Source: Tolypeutes matacus (taxonomy: Eukaryota > Chordata > Mammalia > Cingulata > Chlamyphoridae). Taken from it: 64,000 nt of DNA. Below the pieces are notes generated by a model. It ran no database searches. It had not been told where the DNA came from and saw only the letters and a program-made list of their open reading frames with translations. Below are positions 34,456 through 46,652 of the stretch, piece by piece (the first letter of the stretch is position 1; every line of letters begins with the position of its first letter). The translations under genes and the position numbers were made by a program. The stretch is taken from assembly GCA_026826555.1 (NCBI GenBank), contig JAKSZT010038599.1, forward strand, positions 523,727-587,726, in the 5' to 3' direction.

Positions 34456-36922
34456 AGATCAGGAATGTAACATGTAGTGAAATATGTACTGACATTTTTT
34501 TTCTTTCTGGAGAAGGATTCTAAGGCCTTGCTTTGACTCAGTGGGATGGAGTGCTATGATTAACTATCATTTATGCCATAAGCTTGCTACATAAAGTTTA
34601 AGAAGCCTTATTCAAAAAGAAGCATTTTGATGATTATTATACTTTAAGCTTCCATATTTCTCCATTTTGAAGTATGTACAGATGCCTTTTGTGCTTTAAA
34701 ATAAATGAATCCAAGATGATGTTTAGTTCTCATAAAGTGGGCAAAGGGAGGCGAGAACAGCCACTTGAGATATTTGAAGCCTTTGAATGCACAATAGAGA
34801 TTAGAGATTACACTCATTCTTTGTGATTTCTAAGGGCAGGACTTAGGGCAAGAAGATTACATGGGAAAAGATTGCCTCCATGTAAGGATAAAATTTGTTA
34901 CTGTAAGAAATCCTTAAAAAAAGCTGCTTCATAGAATGAAGAATGTTGTCTTAACTGTTGAAGTTGTTAAAATCTAGGTCACATGACATTTCTCAAGACC
35001 ATTATTAAAGGAATTCATTTATAAGATAACAAGTTGGACAAAATGAATTCCAACTCTAGTGAGCTGGGTTCCACAATAATCATAAGATATAATAATTGGG
35101 ATAATTCCATACTGGAATTTGTTGACATAATATTAAAATTTTTTATTGGATTTGGTGATTTAGAATTTTTATCACAAGCAGTCTAATTTTAGGCAATGTT
35201 ATAGCATGTTGAGTGAAGTACCTTTATCTTACCAAGGCTACCCCTCTGAAGAGAAAGTACTAATTGTCATTTTTGGAGCTACCACTTCATTTGTATCTGG
35301 AGACTCCACTCCATATCCTCATTTTAAGTTTTTTTTTTCCTATTGCATTTTAACTGACCAGAATAAAAATTTAATAAAGATGACTTGCCAAAGAAATTTA
35401 ATGATTGATTATGTTCAACTTATTAACGTGTGGAACATAAAACATTCACATAGGATCATAAATTATTTTATATGGAAGGGAATATGAAAATTATTCATTT
35501 TGAAATCCAGTTAAGAAAATAAAGTTTTTCAAGATCATTCAGTCTGGCATCACAATCCAGGTTCCCTATATCCCAACACAGGGAATATCTCAGGAGAAAT
35601 CAAAGTTACTGCAGTAACTTGCTTAAAAGTACAGATCTTGGTGACTTGACACTTTTGTTTGCATTTTTGGATGTGCCACTTATCTTGAATCAGCAGGATG
35701 AAATAGGAAAGCAAACAAGCAATTTTGTTTAGAAGAATCAGAAAAACTCTGGGTGGCATAGCCTGCTGTGCTCCTGGAGGGCATGGAGGTTGGCATCCCT
35801 TTGTTAAGCTTGACATTACAAGAGTTTTTTTTTTTGGAATTGACCAACAACTTGTGCCAGAGTGAAAACCAGTCAAAATATATTCCAACTTAAAATCAGG
35901 AACTTCATAATCCAATTTTACCACCACCATCTTGTGGCTGTGGACGACACAGTATGCAAAACCCTTAGACATTACAGTGAATAAATGGAACAAGTTCACA
36001 AAGATTTCCAATCTTGAGCATTAACTAGACTTAACCATCCTTTTTACAAGAGTGCCTGTCTGCTCTAATAGAACAACAATTATCTATTAAATAAATGGAA
36101 CATCTGATTATAAACAGAATTGTTAACCCAGGCACATTAGCTAATTGTAATGGAAATTAGTTAATTGACAAGGGGGAAAAGTGTCCTTAACCACTAGTAG
36201 TACATATTGCTCAGGAATTTAATTCTTTGTTTTCCACATTGAGCACAGCAATGTCATAAGCCAGTATGTTCAAATAATGAAGAAAATGCAAGAATATATT
36301 TTAGCAGCAGCAAAGACATATAGGTTTAATTTTGAAATTGGGAGATTTTTGTGAGGATGATGGAAAACTTAGCCCCGGTGTTAACTAAAAGTTTACGGAT
36401 CTCTGTATTTATAGTAAGAACAAAACATGAATTGGGTGGGTTATTGTTTTACAAGGGTGTTTTAGACCATTTATTTTAAAGATTTTTTCCAAAAAAGCCC
36501 CATATTATCAATGACTGTTTTTTTTATTTCTAAACCAGTTATCAAAAAAGTGTTGTATATTGTGTCTTGAATTATGTGAATTAAACAATTTTACATACTA
36601 AGTAGCTCTTAGTATATATAGATACAACATTTTCTTCACGGGACTGAATTGATGATTTTATCTTGGAAATCAAAGGAATAGTAACTTTCAGTTAACAAAT
36701 TAATATGCTTTACTGCAAATTCTGCCAGATCACATTAGGTTAAGGGAGAATATCTCAGTATGAGTGAAAAAAAGAAGCATAGATCAAATCATATGATTAT
36801 GTTTCACAGCATTTGAATTAAGAAAATTGTGATTGTGACTCAGGGACTGAAATAGTATGCTAAACTAAGATAGCTTGGGGTATTTCTGTGAGGTAGGAAA
36901 GAGAGGACAAGATAGGTTAAAG

Positions 36923-37869
36923 CCAGGCAGAATGTGACCCGGCAGTACCATTGCTAGGTATATACCCTGAAGAACTGAGAGCAGTGACATGAACAGACAT
37001 CTGCACACCCATGTTCATAGCAGTGTTATTCACGATAGCCAGAAGTTGGAATCAACCCAGGTATCCATCAACTGATGAATAGATAAAAAAATTGTGATGT
37101 ATACACACGATGGAATATTATTCAGCTGTAAGAAGAAATGAAGTCGTGAAGCATATGACAGCATGGATGAACCTGGAGGACATTATGCTGAGTGAAGCAA
37201 GCCAGACACAAAAGGACAAATACTGTATGATTGTGCTATTATGAACTAAATATATTATGTAAACTCATGGAATTAATAATTAGAATATAGTTCACCAGAA
37301 AACAGAATGAGGATAGAGAATGGAAAGATGATGGTTAATCTATGCAGAATTGGTTAAAAGGTTGTTTGTAAATCTTTGGAAATGAATGGAAATGGTGAGA
37401 GCACATTATGGTGTTTGTAACTAGCAGAGCCATTATATGGGTATGACAGTGGTTCAAAGAGAAAGCCCAAGGACATTTATGTTACTAGAAGGAAAGCTAA
37501 AAAATGTAACATGGGACCGTAAAACATAGTGAAACTTCATGTAAAATATGAATATGGTTGATATTGCACATATAAGACTGTTTTTACAAAATATAAATAC
37601 AAATAAACTAGAGAGAAGGAAACAGAGTAGCAACTATGTACAGCAAGGGAAGCATAGAGAGATTGAGTGGTGATGAGTTTTGTTTGTTTGGTTTTTGTTT
37701 TTCAGTATTGTTATTACTGGAATAATGAAAATGCTTTAAGAATGATTGAAGTGATGAATGCACAAATACGTGGTTATACCGAATATCATGTTTGTACACT
37801 TTGAATGGATTTATGTTTTATTAATAAGTATCAATAAAATTGATTTAAGGGGGAAAAAAACCAGGCAGA
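36923..37869. repeat. 9-bp target-site duplication around the L1
   Basis: CCAGGCAGA at 36923-36931 is repeated at 37861-37869, just after the A-rich end of the L1. The match extends into A residues on the left. Confidence 0.85.
36932..37860 (+). mobile_element. 5'-truncated L1 retrotransposon (end of ORF2 plus 3' UTR)
   Basis: The 929-bp insertion begins inside the last part of ORF2. The frame reads DPAVPLLGIYPEELRAVT then a stop, and reading on with frame changes gives the known SWNQP and DGILFS-type C-terminal motifs. ORF2 encoded an endonuclease/reverse transcriptase; only its extreme end is left, so the copy is dead. The 3' UTR has GACACAAAAGGACAAATACT, TTACTAGAAGGAAAGC, ATGAATGCACAAATACGTGG and AATAAAATTGATTTAAGG, then a short A tail. 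This 3' UTR type is the one I associate with Xenarthra. Clean target duplications and modest divergence suggest it is younger than the L2 and MIR relics. Confidence 0.88.
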
Positions 37870-38423
37870 TCAAACTGTGCCTGGAAAGAACTGATGAGGC
37901 AGCAGGTTACAGGCTTTTAAAATACTCTTATTTTGTTTCTTTGTTTGTTTTTTCATTATAAGACAAGTAAGTTGAAAGTGAATGTGGGAACACTTAAGAG
38001 TGTAATGAAGGTAGAAGGAAACCCTGCCCATTCCAGGCCTGCCCAAGGTTCTATATATAGATATCTCATATGGTTTTCTGAACAGATAAACTTTTTATAT
38101 TTCTAGAATCTGTGTTCTGGATGTGTGTGTTACGTGAACTTAGCATCGTATCAGATAAATATCAAGCAGTACAGAATTTACCTATAACCATAAAGCTTAT
38201 CTTAATTGTGTTATCAGTATATTTACAATTCACGAAAGAAACACATCAAAGTATATTTAACTATGATTCATTACTTTGGTGATTTAAAATTTAACTTTAG
38301 AAAATGAAATAATTTTATATAACAAAATTATTCTTAACAATTCTCTTTCAGTTTTTAGAAGAATTTAGTATAAATTAAGAGAAAAATCTTCCTGTATTAT
38401 TGGCAAAGCACTTTAAAGTTCTA

Positions 38424-38426
<3 letters not shown>

Positions 38427-38456
<30 letters not shown>

Positions 38457-38461
38457 TTTTT
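38427..38461. repeat. (AT)n microsatellite running into poly-T
   Basis: About ten AT units followed by about 14 T. It sits at the poly-A end of the antisense SINE at 38431-38543. SINE tails often seed such repeats. Confidence 0.9.
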
Positions 38462-38543
38462 ACCGGGAGGTCCCGGGGATGGAACCCGGGTCCCTCCATA
38501 TGGGAGATGGATGCCCAACCATTTGAGCCATATCCGTCCCCCA
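38431..38543 (-). mobile_element. Monomeric DAS-type SINE
   Basis: One tRNA-like unit in antisense: ACCGGGAGGTCCCGGGGATG, GAACCCGGGTCCCTCC, TTTGAGCCATATCCGTCCCC. CTAATTATAT at 38421-38430 is repeated at 38544-38553, a perfect 10-bp target-site duplication. The poly-T and AT run on the left is the element's tail. Same xenarthran family as the dimeric copy at 19076-19294, with one unit only. Confidence 0.9.
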
Positions 38544-39281
38544 CTAATTATATTTTTATAAAGTAAAATCAGTAATATCTGGACAATAGAAGTATTTGTA
38601 ACTGAAATAAGTGCTTATGGACATCATAGATTATTTAAAAGATGTATATAGCATTTAGTCTTTCTTTTTTAAGAAAGAATTTTCCATTTTTATCTAATTC
38701 AACCAACTAGGTGTAAACCAATCATTTCATACTGTTACTATCATTGAAATAGTGACTAACAAAAAATACAAACCAAATGATTTCATTACAAATTGAAGAA
38801 TAGTTTCTGAACAATTGGAAATCTACTGTGACCAGATAAACCATAAAAGTGTTTTACTTGATCTGTAATAATGTATTTGCACAAATATAATTATTTTTGT
38901 TAAGTAATTTTGTTTTAATGTGTCCAGTAAACAAAAGTGAAAAGTATTTCATGGAAATAGCCATTATTTAAGAGTTTATAACACATTTAGGAGGGAAACA
39001 AGGCCACTTCTAGTTGCAGTAGTGTGAGGCTCAAAGTACTTGATTAGCAAGACTAGATTAAGTTTAAGAAATTACTGAATTACCAAAGTTTGGTAAAAAA
39101 AATTACTAAATTTTTTTCAAAGCTGTCATAATTTAGGCGTTTCAGTTATGTTTTAGTATACATTCAGCTTTCACTTGCAATTGTACTTTATTTATGAGAC
39201 TCAATAATGAGAATGACCAAGTTTTAGAAGTTTTGCTCATAAATTGAAGGGGCACTAAAATGAGCGTTTTAGCAATGTGAA

Positions 39282-39298
39282 GCTTTTTTTTTTTTTTT
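39282..39298. repeat. Poly-T tract
   Basis: Run of about 16 T after GTGAAGC. Confidence 0.85.
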
Positions 39299-39861
39299 AA
39301 GGCAATGATTTATTATAAATAACTGTGAGATTTCAAAGTGGGTTGCTCCAAGGAAATATGTGATATATACAGCACCATTAGCAATTAAAATTATGAACTA
39401 TTTTCTGGGTTCTTGTAAAGTCCAAATGCCAGAGAAATAAATTATATTGTCTTGCTGAATGAGTTATATCTTTTTAGGAAAAAAAGCAGAATTAAAAAAC
39501 ATAACTGTTCATTGCTTGACAGTTTTGGAAGAGGAACATGTAATCTTTTATTATTAAGTGTTATGGAGTTCACTTTGGCATGGCTGTAGTTGATGTGAAA
39601 GCATGTTTCCCATAGATGCATGAATAAGAAATTTATAAGTAAAATGTGCATATTATTATTTTTTCTTCCAGATACCAGATGGCATTAAATCAATTTTTAA
39701 GTGTTTGTGCATTACTATAGATGTCTATGGCCATAGCACCTAAGGATTTACCTTATTGAAAATCAAACTTTTAGACATTTAATTTGCAAAGGAGCATTGC
39801 CTTTTCTTTTAAATAGTTTACAGTGCTATAAATGTGTGCCTTCATCTATTTTACTAAATGG

Positions 39862-39881
39862 TTATTTATTTATTTATTTAT
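39862..39881. repeat. (TTTA)n microsatellite
   Basis: About five TTTA units before TCTCTTCTAC. Confidence 0.85.
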
Positions 39882-40135
39882 CTCTTCTACTTTGAATTAA
39901 TAATTGAGCACTTCCATTTTATTTAGATCAAGTTCTAAATGAAAAGGGCCATAGACTTCATCAGGGAGTAATTGGCCTGGGAGAGCAAAGCCCTTGTGCT
40001 GAAAAGCCATCTATTCAATGTTGATAGACAGTCTAACCCATCCAGGCTTTATTACCCTGCATGTAAAATGATAACATAGGAATATACATTAACCTCCCAC
40101 CAGTTCATGGAGACAGTTTACAGATGGCTTGTGGA

Positions 40136-40153
40136 AGAGAGAGAGAGAGAGAA
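40136..40153. repeat. (GA)n microsatellite
   Basis: About eight GA units after TGTGGAA. Confidence 0.9.
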
Positions 40154-40490
40154 AGAATTTTCCTACTGATTTATGAAAGGACAGTCACCACAATGCAAGA
40201 GGGAGATGCTGCATCCTAGTAGAGAGGGCATAGATAATGGATATAGTAGAATAGTTTGCATTTAAAAAAATGAATCTTTATATAGGCAGCTGAGAGAAAT
40301 GCTTTTAAGGATGAATTGGGAAATGAGAATTGGCTGTGGCTAGGCCATCTAACAAGGCGCTATGCAGGCACATCAGGAAGCCAGGGAGTTTATAAATAAG
40401 CAAAATGCTGCCTTGTAAGATTACTTCCTGCTGCTTGCTGTGGGTGGAACTCCTTTGGCAGGACTACTTTCTGAAATAATCTTCTAGGGA

Positions 40491-40526
40491 ACTTTTACTC
40501 AGTGGTCAACTTTTACTCAGTGGTCA
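40491..40526. repeat. Perfect 18-bp tandem duplication
   Basis: ACTTTTACTCAGTGGTCA occurs at 40491-40508 and again without change at 40509-40526. Confidence 0.95.
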
Positions 40527-41162
40527 AAAAGATTTGGGGAAGAAATTCTAGGATATTTCATGCTAAATGAGAGAGGACCTACCCGTTCTCGTATGATGGC
40601 TTATTATTGAGGCAAATCAACTGCTAAGAGGGCCTCCTCCATTTTTCATGTGAAACTTGGTTACTGTCAGAGACATAGAACCCATTAACTGGAGCTCAAC
40701 CCTTTACTAATGGTAATTATAATCAGGAAGATTGGATGGGGGCTGAGTACAGATTCCTCTGGCTTTTGGCCTAAATCTAGTCAATCAAAAATCAGCCTTT
40801 CAAGTAAAAAATATCTTACCATGTGTTGACTGAGTATATATTTTGAGGCTTCACAGTCATTGAAGATTTCATATTCCCGTCTAACACTGATTAGTTGCTT
40901 TTCCTGGATGACGCTACTCTGTCAGTGTTTTTATACATGCTTCCTATCATTACGGAAGACCGTAAATTGTGAAGTTTTTCCAGCTCTTGGGGATTATTTA
41001 AGACCAAGTAATATATTTGCATCTTTTTAATATAATGTACTGTTACAAAAATATTGGTAATTAACTTCATCTGTAATCAATAATAGTTATTATTATGACC
41101 TCCCTTGTGCCTAGTCCTGAACTAGGTTCTAGACTGAATTTAAGGAATTTAATCTGCTGTGC

Positions 41163-41192
41163 ATATATATATATATATTTTTTTTTTTTTTT
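41163..41192. repeat. (AT)n followed by poly-T
   Basis: Eight AT units then about 15 T. It resembles the left end of the SINE at 38431, but no tRNA-like body follows. Confidence 0.9.
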
Positions 41193-44100
41193 GCCATTTT
41201 CTATTTCATTATGAATAGAATGGCTGGATATATTCCTGCATTTTCACACTTTAGAGATAGTAATATGGTAAGTATGATGGTATATGCCATGCATTTTAGA
41301 ATGTATGCACCTGCCAAATCTGAGAGGGATGAAAGAGAAAAAAGAAGCAGCACAAGCAAGCAAGCTACATCAACTTTTTCTCATTTTCAAAATAATTTTT
41401 TCAGGTCTAGGGAAAATTTGACATGAGTTAAAGCCTTTTAAGTCTCAACCAGAGTTAATTCAGAAGATCACATTGATTCACATGGATCCTGGCAGTATCA
41501 GGAGGGCCATATTTTAACATGGATGAACAGTTCCAGGACAATTTCTACAGTGTATTAGACACCAACATATTCCCTTTCCATTTCAAACACATATGTCTTA
41601 TCTTTCTCCCTTGATAGAAATACATGTACTTTGGCTCTTTAAAAATATTCCATTTTCTGTTAACATTAAATTGTCTGTACATTATCTCATCCCAATAATG
41701 GTGTGGGGGCGAGTCTTCTGTATGCTTTTGAGTTCATTTTCTTTGGGGAATGTCTCAATCACCACTTTAGTTCACCATAGGGAAAACGACAGGGTGTATT
41801 AAACTCCTTTAGCTGCAGTAGTTATATTTATTTGGGAATTTATTGCATTTCATTTTTCATATCTTTGGATGTAAGACTTTGTACTTCTCTGCATACCTCC
41901 CTGGGGTTGGCAGAAATAGCAGCAGCAAAAGATGTGCAGTTTCAGAGATTTGGACAACAAAAGTGGCTGTGCTGAGGGCATTTGTACATATTGTTACACT
42001 GGAATGAAATTGTTCTACATGCCTTGCCATTTGTCCAGGCAATTCATAAACAAACTAGAAAGCCCTTTCGCTTTTAATACATTTTATAGTTGAACTGATT
42101 AGCGTGCTCTTCCTTCATTTTCCTTTTAAAAAAATGCTTGTCCAGTTATGGAGAATAAAGAGGCACTTTCCATCCCATTGCCTAAAATTTCCTATCAGAG
42201 AAAGCGAGCAATATTTAGATAGTTCTTTCTATAGGTTTTGCTTGAGTGCTTTTTAAAAAATTCATATTTATGCCCTGCTTCTTTCACACACAGGAATTGA
42301 GGCATTGTCTAGAACCATAAGAAATTAATATATGTTAATCAGGTTATATCCATTTCATTCAAATTCAATAAATCTTAATTTCTGTTGTTTGTATCCTAAT
42401 ATGAATTACAGTACTTCTGTGGTATATTTAGCAGGTGGTTTTTAAGGTTATAGGCATTTATATGTTAATTATAGATGAACTTCTATAGAATAATAACTTA
42501 TTACAGATATTGCCTGCAATACACATTTATGTTTTATGATCCTGACTCACAATTGGAAGATAAAAATAATTTGGATCAGTTAAAGCATGCAGATATATAA
42601 ATTGATTAAATAATCTATAGTTCCATAATTCTAATTTTATCAGAAGACATCTTTCAAATTAGTGGCTAATTTTCTGGAAAAACCTGACATTTAATTTCTT
42701 CCACCCCTTTAAAAAGGACAATCACTGTTATCAAAACAATTTTATTTTGAATGTTTTAGAATATTTTATCAAGACCTGCTTTTTCCTGAAACCATTCCCT
42801 TCATAGATCACATGAGAAGATACTAAATCACATCTCTCCAGTCATTCAAAGAGAAAGATCTTCAAAATTCTGAACATTTGTCTGTCATAAAAGATGTCAT
42901 CTCCTGCTCTTCAATCTTCCAATGCAAATTTTTTATTTTACAGCAGCATTTAAAGAAACAAAAGTAACTGGAAGTGCAAACCTTGCTACCTGGAAGTGGT
43001 CATATTAAACCTTTTACCCTTCTGTGACTTACATTAGTATCCTTCCATGGAAAACAAAATAATCTTCAAAATGTTTTGGGACTTCAAAAAGAAAAAAACC
43101 CAACAACAACAAGGAAAAAGCAGTGTTTTGATGAGTTCAGAATCAGCTATAGCCAAATTATTATGGATACTCTTCCGGAAATTTCTATTATGCTTGCCAT
43201 TTTCACTCCTAAGTATTTCCATGGAGTGAAATTTCATTTTTCTCTTGGAAATTTTCAAGATAATTAATTTTCAGGGCACACAAGTCGATTGAGGTTGATA
43301 ACTTGGCCTTGTTAAACATCCTATTGCTATTTCTAGCTATCAACATTATAACTCATCAGAAATTCCAAAGCAAGATCTGTTTAAATCAAAGGATTTTCAT
43401 TGTGGATCCCTGACTGCTGCTGGCTAGATGTCAAAGTTAGGAAGATACTCTCCAAGTAATTGTAAAGCACTGTTATCCAATCAGCATATATTATTGCAAA
43501 GCAAGAACTACACTATCAGAATTTCTATTTAAGTTAAAATTCAGTCATTTGAACTTTGAGTCATATGTACTTAAATGTCTCTGCTGGATTAAAAGCCTGT
43601 TATACTTTCCTACTTTCATAAGGGTATTCAAGATAAAAAATACACTCTTTTGATTTCTCTAATTTTTCATTAGGGATAACTGCCATTGTTTTAGTGGCAG
43701 AATTTGATATCCATAAATTATTTAATGGCTCAATTTTGGTACGTTAGCCCCAAAATTCAGTGTTATAACACTTTAAGGACAGGGGCCTTTGGGGACTTTG
43801 GGCAGGAGAGTAAATTGAGAAAAAAGACATTTGTTTTTACTTATGAGGGAGTTCCATATGGATTGAAAAAGCAGGACTTTTTATTTCATTTAATTATTTT
43901 TATGGTCTCACACCTTTAGGAGAAACCAGAAGTAGGCAATCACATATGAAATCTTCATCAGCTTTAGCTCAAATGTTCCATTTTGTTAGTGGTTGAAAAT
44001 GAAAAGAAGGCCTCCTGTATTGAGACTTGGCTGTGTTGCAGAAGGTCTCAGATCATCCATCAATTTATTGTTAAAGTGGAAATGAAGATCTAGATTATCA

Positions 44101-44224
44101 AAATTACTTTCAAGGACAAAAGCTCTATTATTCTTATGAAATAACATAATTTAGTTAGAAGAGCATCAAAATGGGAGTTAAGAAGTCTGTTTTAATAACT
44201 CTTAAGAAATAAACTTGGCAATGC

Positions 44225-44285
44225 ATCCTCTCTATGTCATGGTTTCCTTACTTATAAAATTATGGAATTGGGCTACAGACTTTTA
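44225..44285 (+). mobile_element. Probable MIR fragment
   Basis: GCATCCTCTCTATGTCATGG, TTTCCTTACTTATAAAATTA and TGGAATTGGGCTACAGAC fit the sense MIR core loosely. Confidence 0.4.
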
Positions 44286-44803
44286 AAATCACAACTAATT
44301 TTAATTTTATTTATTTGTGCTGTATATTTTTAAGTTAGCCAATATAAATAAAATGTGGATATTTAAAATAAAACTGTTCACTATAAGATGTTGATAATTT
44401 TAGAGTTGGTTTAACCCATATCTAAGGATTGTGGCTAAGATGAGTGCTGCATTGCAATAAGGGAAAGCAACCTTGCCAAAAGATATTCTAACTCATAAAC
44501 ACAATTTTTTTTCCTCTTGGTTTTTCAGTTACAGAACTGACAGAACTTTTAAAATGAATCCTAAAAGAGCTTAATGACTAGCGATAGATATTTTCTAAAA
44601 CTAGGCCAAATATAATTTCCTACACATTTAGAATCTATCAGTTCTTATGTTTGATAGTATATGCTTCAATGGGTAATCTGAATATTTCTTAATATGCTTG
44701 CTCCATTCAAAATTATAGTTTATGTTTTTGCATGACACGTACAAAGACTGTATTTGTTGTAAAAGACAGAAAGTTGTATAAACCAAAGGGCGTTTTCAAC
44801 AAT

Positions 44804-44848
44804 GATAAACACTGAGTCCTATAGAATAAACAATGAGTCTTATAGAAT
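44804..44848. repeat. Imperfect 21-bp tandem duplication
   Basis: ATAAACACTGAGTCCTATAG at 44805 and ATAAACAATGAGTCTTATAG at 44826 differ at two positions, period 21. Confidence 0.8.
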
Positions 44849-44868
44849 CTTATGTGATGCTAGAGGTG

Positions 44869-44920
44869 CTTCTCTTCTTCCTCTTTTTCTTCTTCCTCTT
44901 CCCCTTTCTCTTTCTCTCTA
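44869..44920. repeat. CT-rich low-complexity tract
   Basis: Pure pyrimidine stretch of about 50 nt made of TCTTC and CTCTT words. Such a homopurine-homopyrimidine tract can form triplex DNA. Confidence 0.85.
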
Positions 44921-45224
44921 CATAGATATATCCAAACAAAACATTTTTAAGATGCTAAAAAGATACAAATATTAATAAGAGTAGGCTTTCTAAATTATTT
45001 TGAGTAGATTTCCCAAAACTCATATAAAAATCAAAGAATGTGAGAATGAGATATCTATACTTTCTGACCCCATATCTTTGGTGTTCCAAACATAAGATTC
45101 TTTCCTGTTAAGGCAAATAGTTGCAGACATTTGTTCTGGAATTGAGTGAAATGGCACAGCCTTGTTTTATCTATATTTTTAGCAATACACATGTCATAGC
45201 ACATGGCAAATCATGGTTTGTGTG

Positions 45225-45345
45225 TTTGACTCTCCACTAGGCTTAGATTCCTGTGATTACAGGGGCTGTGACTGCTGTATTTACAAGTCAGTGTTTCATA
45301 CTTAGAAGGAGCTCAATATATATTTGAAGAATAGATGTAGTGTTT
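45225..45345 (+). mobile_element. L2 LINE 3'-end fragment
   Basis: GGGGCTGTGACTGCTGTATT and GGAGCTCAATATATATTTGA with AGAATAGATG follow the end of the sense L2 3' UTR ('ctcaataaatatttgttgaatg'). Confidence 0.55.
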
Positions 45346-45762
45346 GACTTTATTAAAAATATTTCTTTAAGCCACATATAAGACTTATTCCCCATATAGC
45401 CATCATTCTTTCCCTTTGACTTTATTTTTTGTAAATATTTTTTTGGGTAGACACTTTGTTCTAAATATTGTTTAGTTTCTGGGAAGAAATAGATTAACCA
45501 TACAGAGGTTTTGCCCAGTACTATTTCAGAGAAAAATAGAATGAAAAATGATAAAAGGAAAAAAAAAGTGAACATAAATATGTAGAAAGGATGTTACGGT
45601 AGAATAAAACAAGCCAGCGCAACCCAGCCTTGAGGCTGGACTTTGAGATTTCTGGATGAGGGTGTCACATAAGCAGAATTTTCTCTCCTACTTTAAACTC
45701 CTAAAATAATCGTAAAACCCCTGTTTCCCACCTTTAATTTTCTACAAGCATCATTGTGCATC

Positions 45763-45782
45763 TTTTTTTTTTTTTTTTTTTT
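45763..45782. repeat. Poly-T tract
   Basis: Run of about 20 T followed by GAATAAAGATTTATTTTATT. This may be the tail of an antisense retroelement, but no body is recognised. Confidence 0.85.
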
Positions 45783-46214
45783 GAATAAAGATTTATTTTA
45801 TTTTTAAGTCAGGGATTTTGAGAGGATGATTGAATTTAATTTCACCTGTTATTTTTAATTCTGCCTTAATAAACAACTGTCTAATAATTATTTATTTGGG
45901 TGTTTCTCTCCCTGAATAAGAACATCAACTGGGTTAAAGCGATTCTCGTTAAATGTTGGAAAGCAGAGAATGGTATATATACATTATAGTCCCATAGGAC
46001 AACTCCAAGTTTCTCAAGCATGCATGTGCCTGTGTGCCTCTGTGTTTCCTTTTTCCTATTATAAGTTTTTCACTTTTCACTTCTTCACAGTTCTTATTCA
46101 TGTATTATAGTTCACAAATATTATCTTTTCCAATGAAATTATGTAACAGCTCCAGGATCCTGCATAAAATGATAACCTCTCCTTCATTTTATAACATTTC
46201 AGATATATTTCGAT

Positions 46215-46305
46215 AAGAGAATATTTACTGAGAGCCTGTTTTGTTTAAAGCACTGTAGCAGAAACAAAGAGTCATTTCAGCTCTGGAGACAGAGAGCTGT
46301 TTTAG
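46215..46305 (-). mobile_element. L2 LINE fragment, antisense
   Basis: GAATATTTACTGAGAGCCTG, AAAGCACTGTAGCAG and CAGCTCTGGAGACAGAGAGC suit the antisense L2 3' end. Confidence 0.4.
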
Positions 46306-46652
46306 GCCAGAATGCAGAGTATAGACTTGCTGTTTTCTTTACGGCCAGTGTCCATTCTGAATATTCCATGCCCTTGCTGTATTTTGAATGTCTCCACAAT
46401 ATGAAGCATAAAGAGTCCTTGGGCATTTTGAGATGTGTCATTCATGTTTCTTTCCTTGAAGCTGTACTATTACACATAAGTGGCAAATTCCTAGGTAAGA
46501 AGCAAGTTTCATTTTATCTCACTTTGCCTCAAAGTTTTCTCAGAGTGTCACTTTCTGTAATGTGAATACCTCAGGAACTAAAGACACATTGGAAAGGCAA
46601 TTTAGGAGATATGTTGGCACACCCAAGTGAAGCAGAATATTTGTTTGGTATA

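Larger units (their letters stand above)
31950..36920. other. Mostly unique intron
   Basis: Apart from MIR pieces near 34240-34455, nothing is recognised. A 153-codon minus-strand frame at 35550-36011 is among the longest open frames outside the exon. It has no known domain, starts and ends in unremarkable sequence and lacks splice or promoter context. Confidence 0.4.
38555..43990. other. Unique intron with simple repeats
   Basis: No transposon recognised. Simple features are listed separately. The part 40270-40620 is less AT-rich and has a complex sequence free of repeats, which would suit a conserved non-coding element; this cannot be shown without alignment. Confidence 0.4.

Noticed and set aside
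45763..45830. Poly-T plus GAATAAAG as an antisense SINE
   Set aside because: No tRNA-like or 7SL-like body follows and no target-site duplication could be found.
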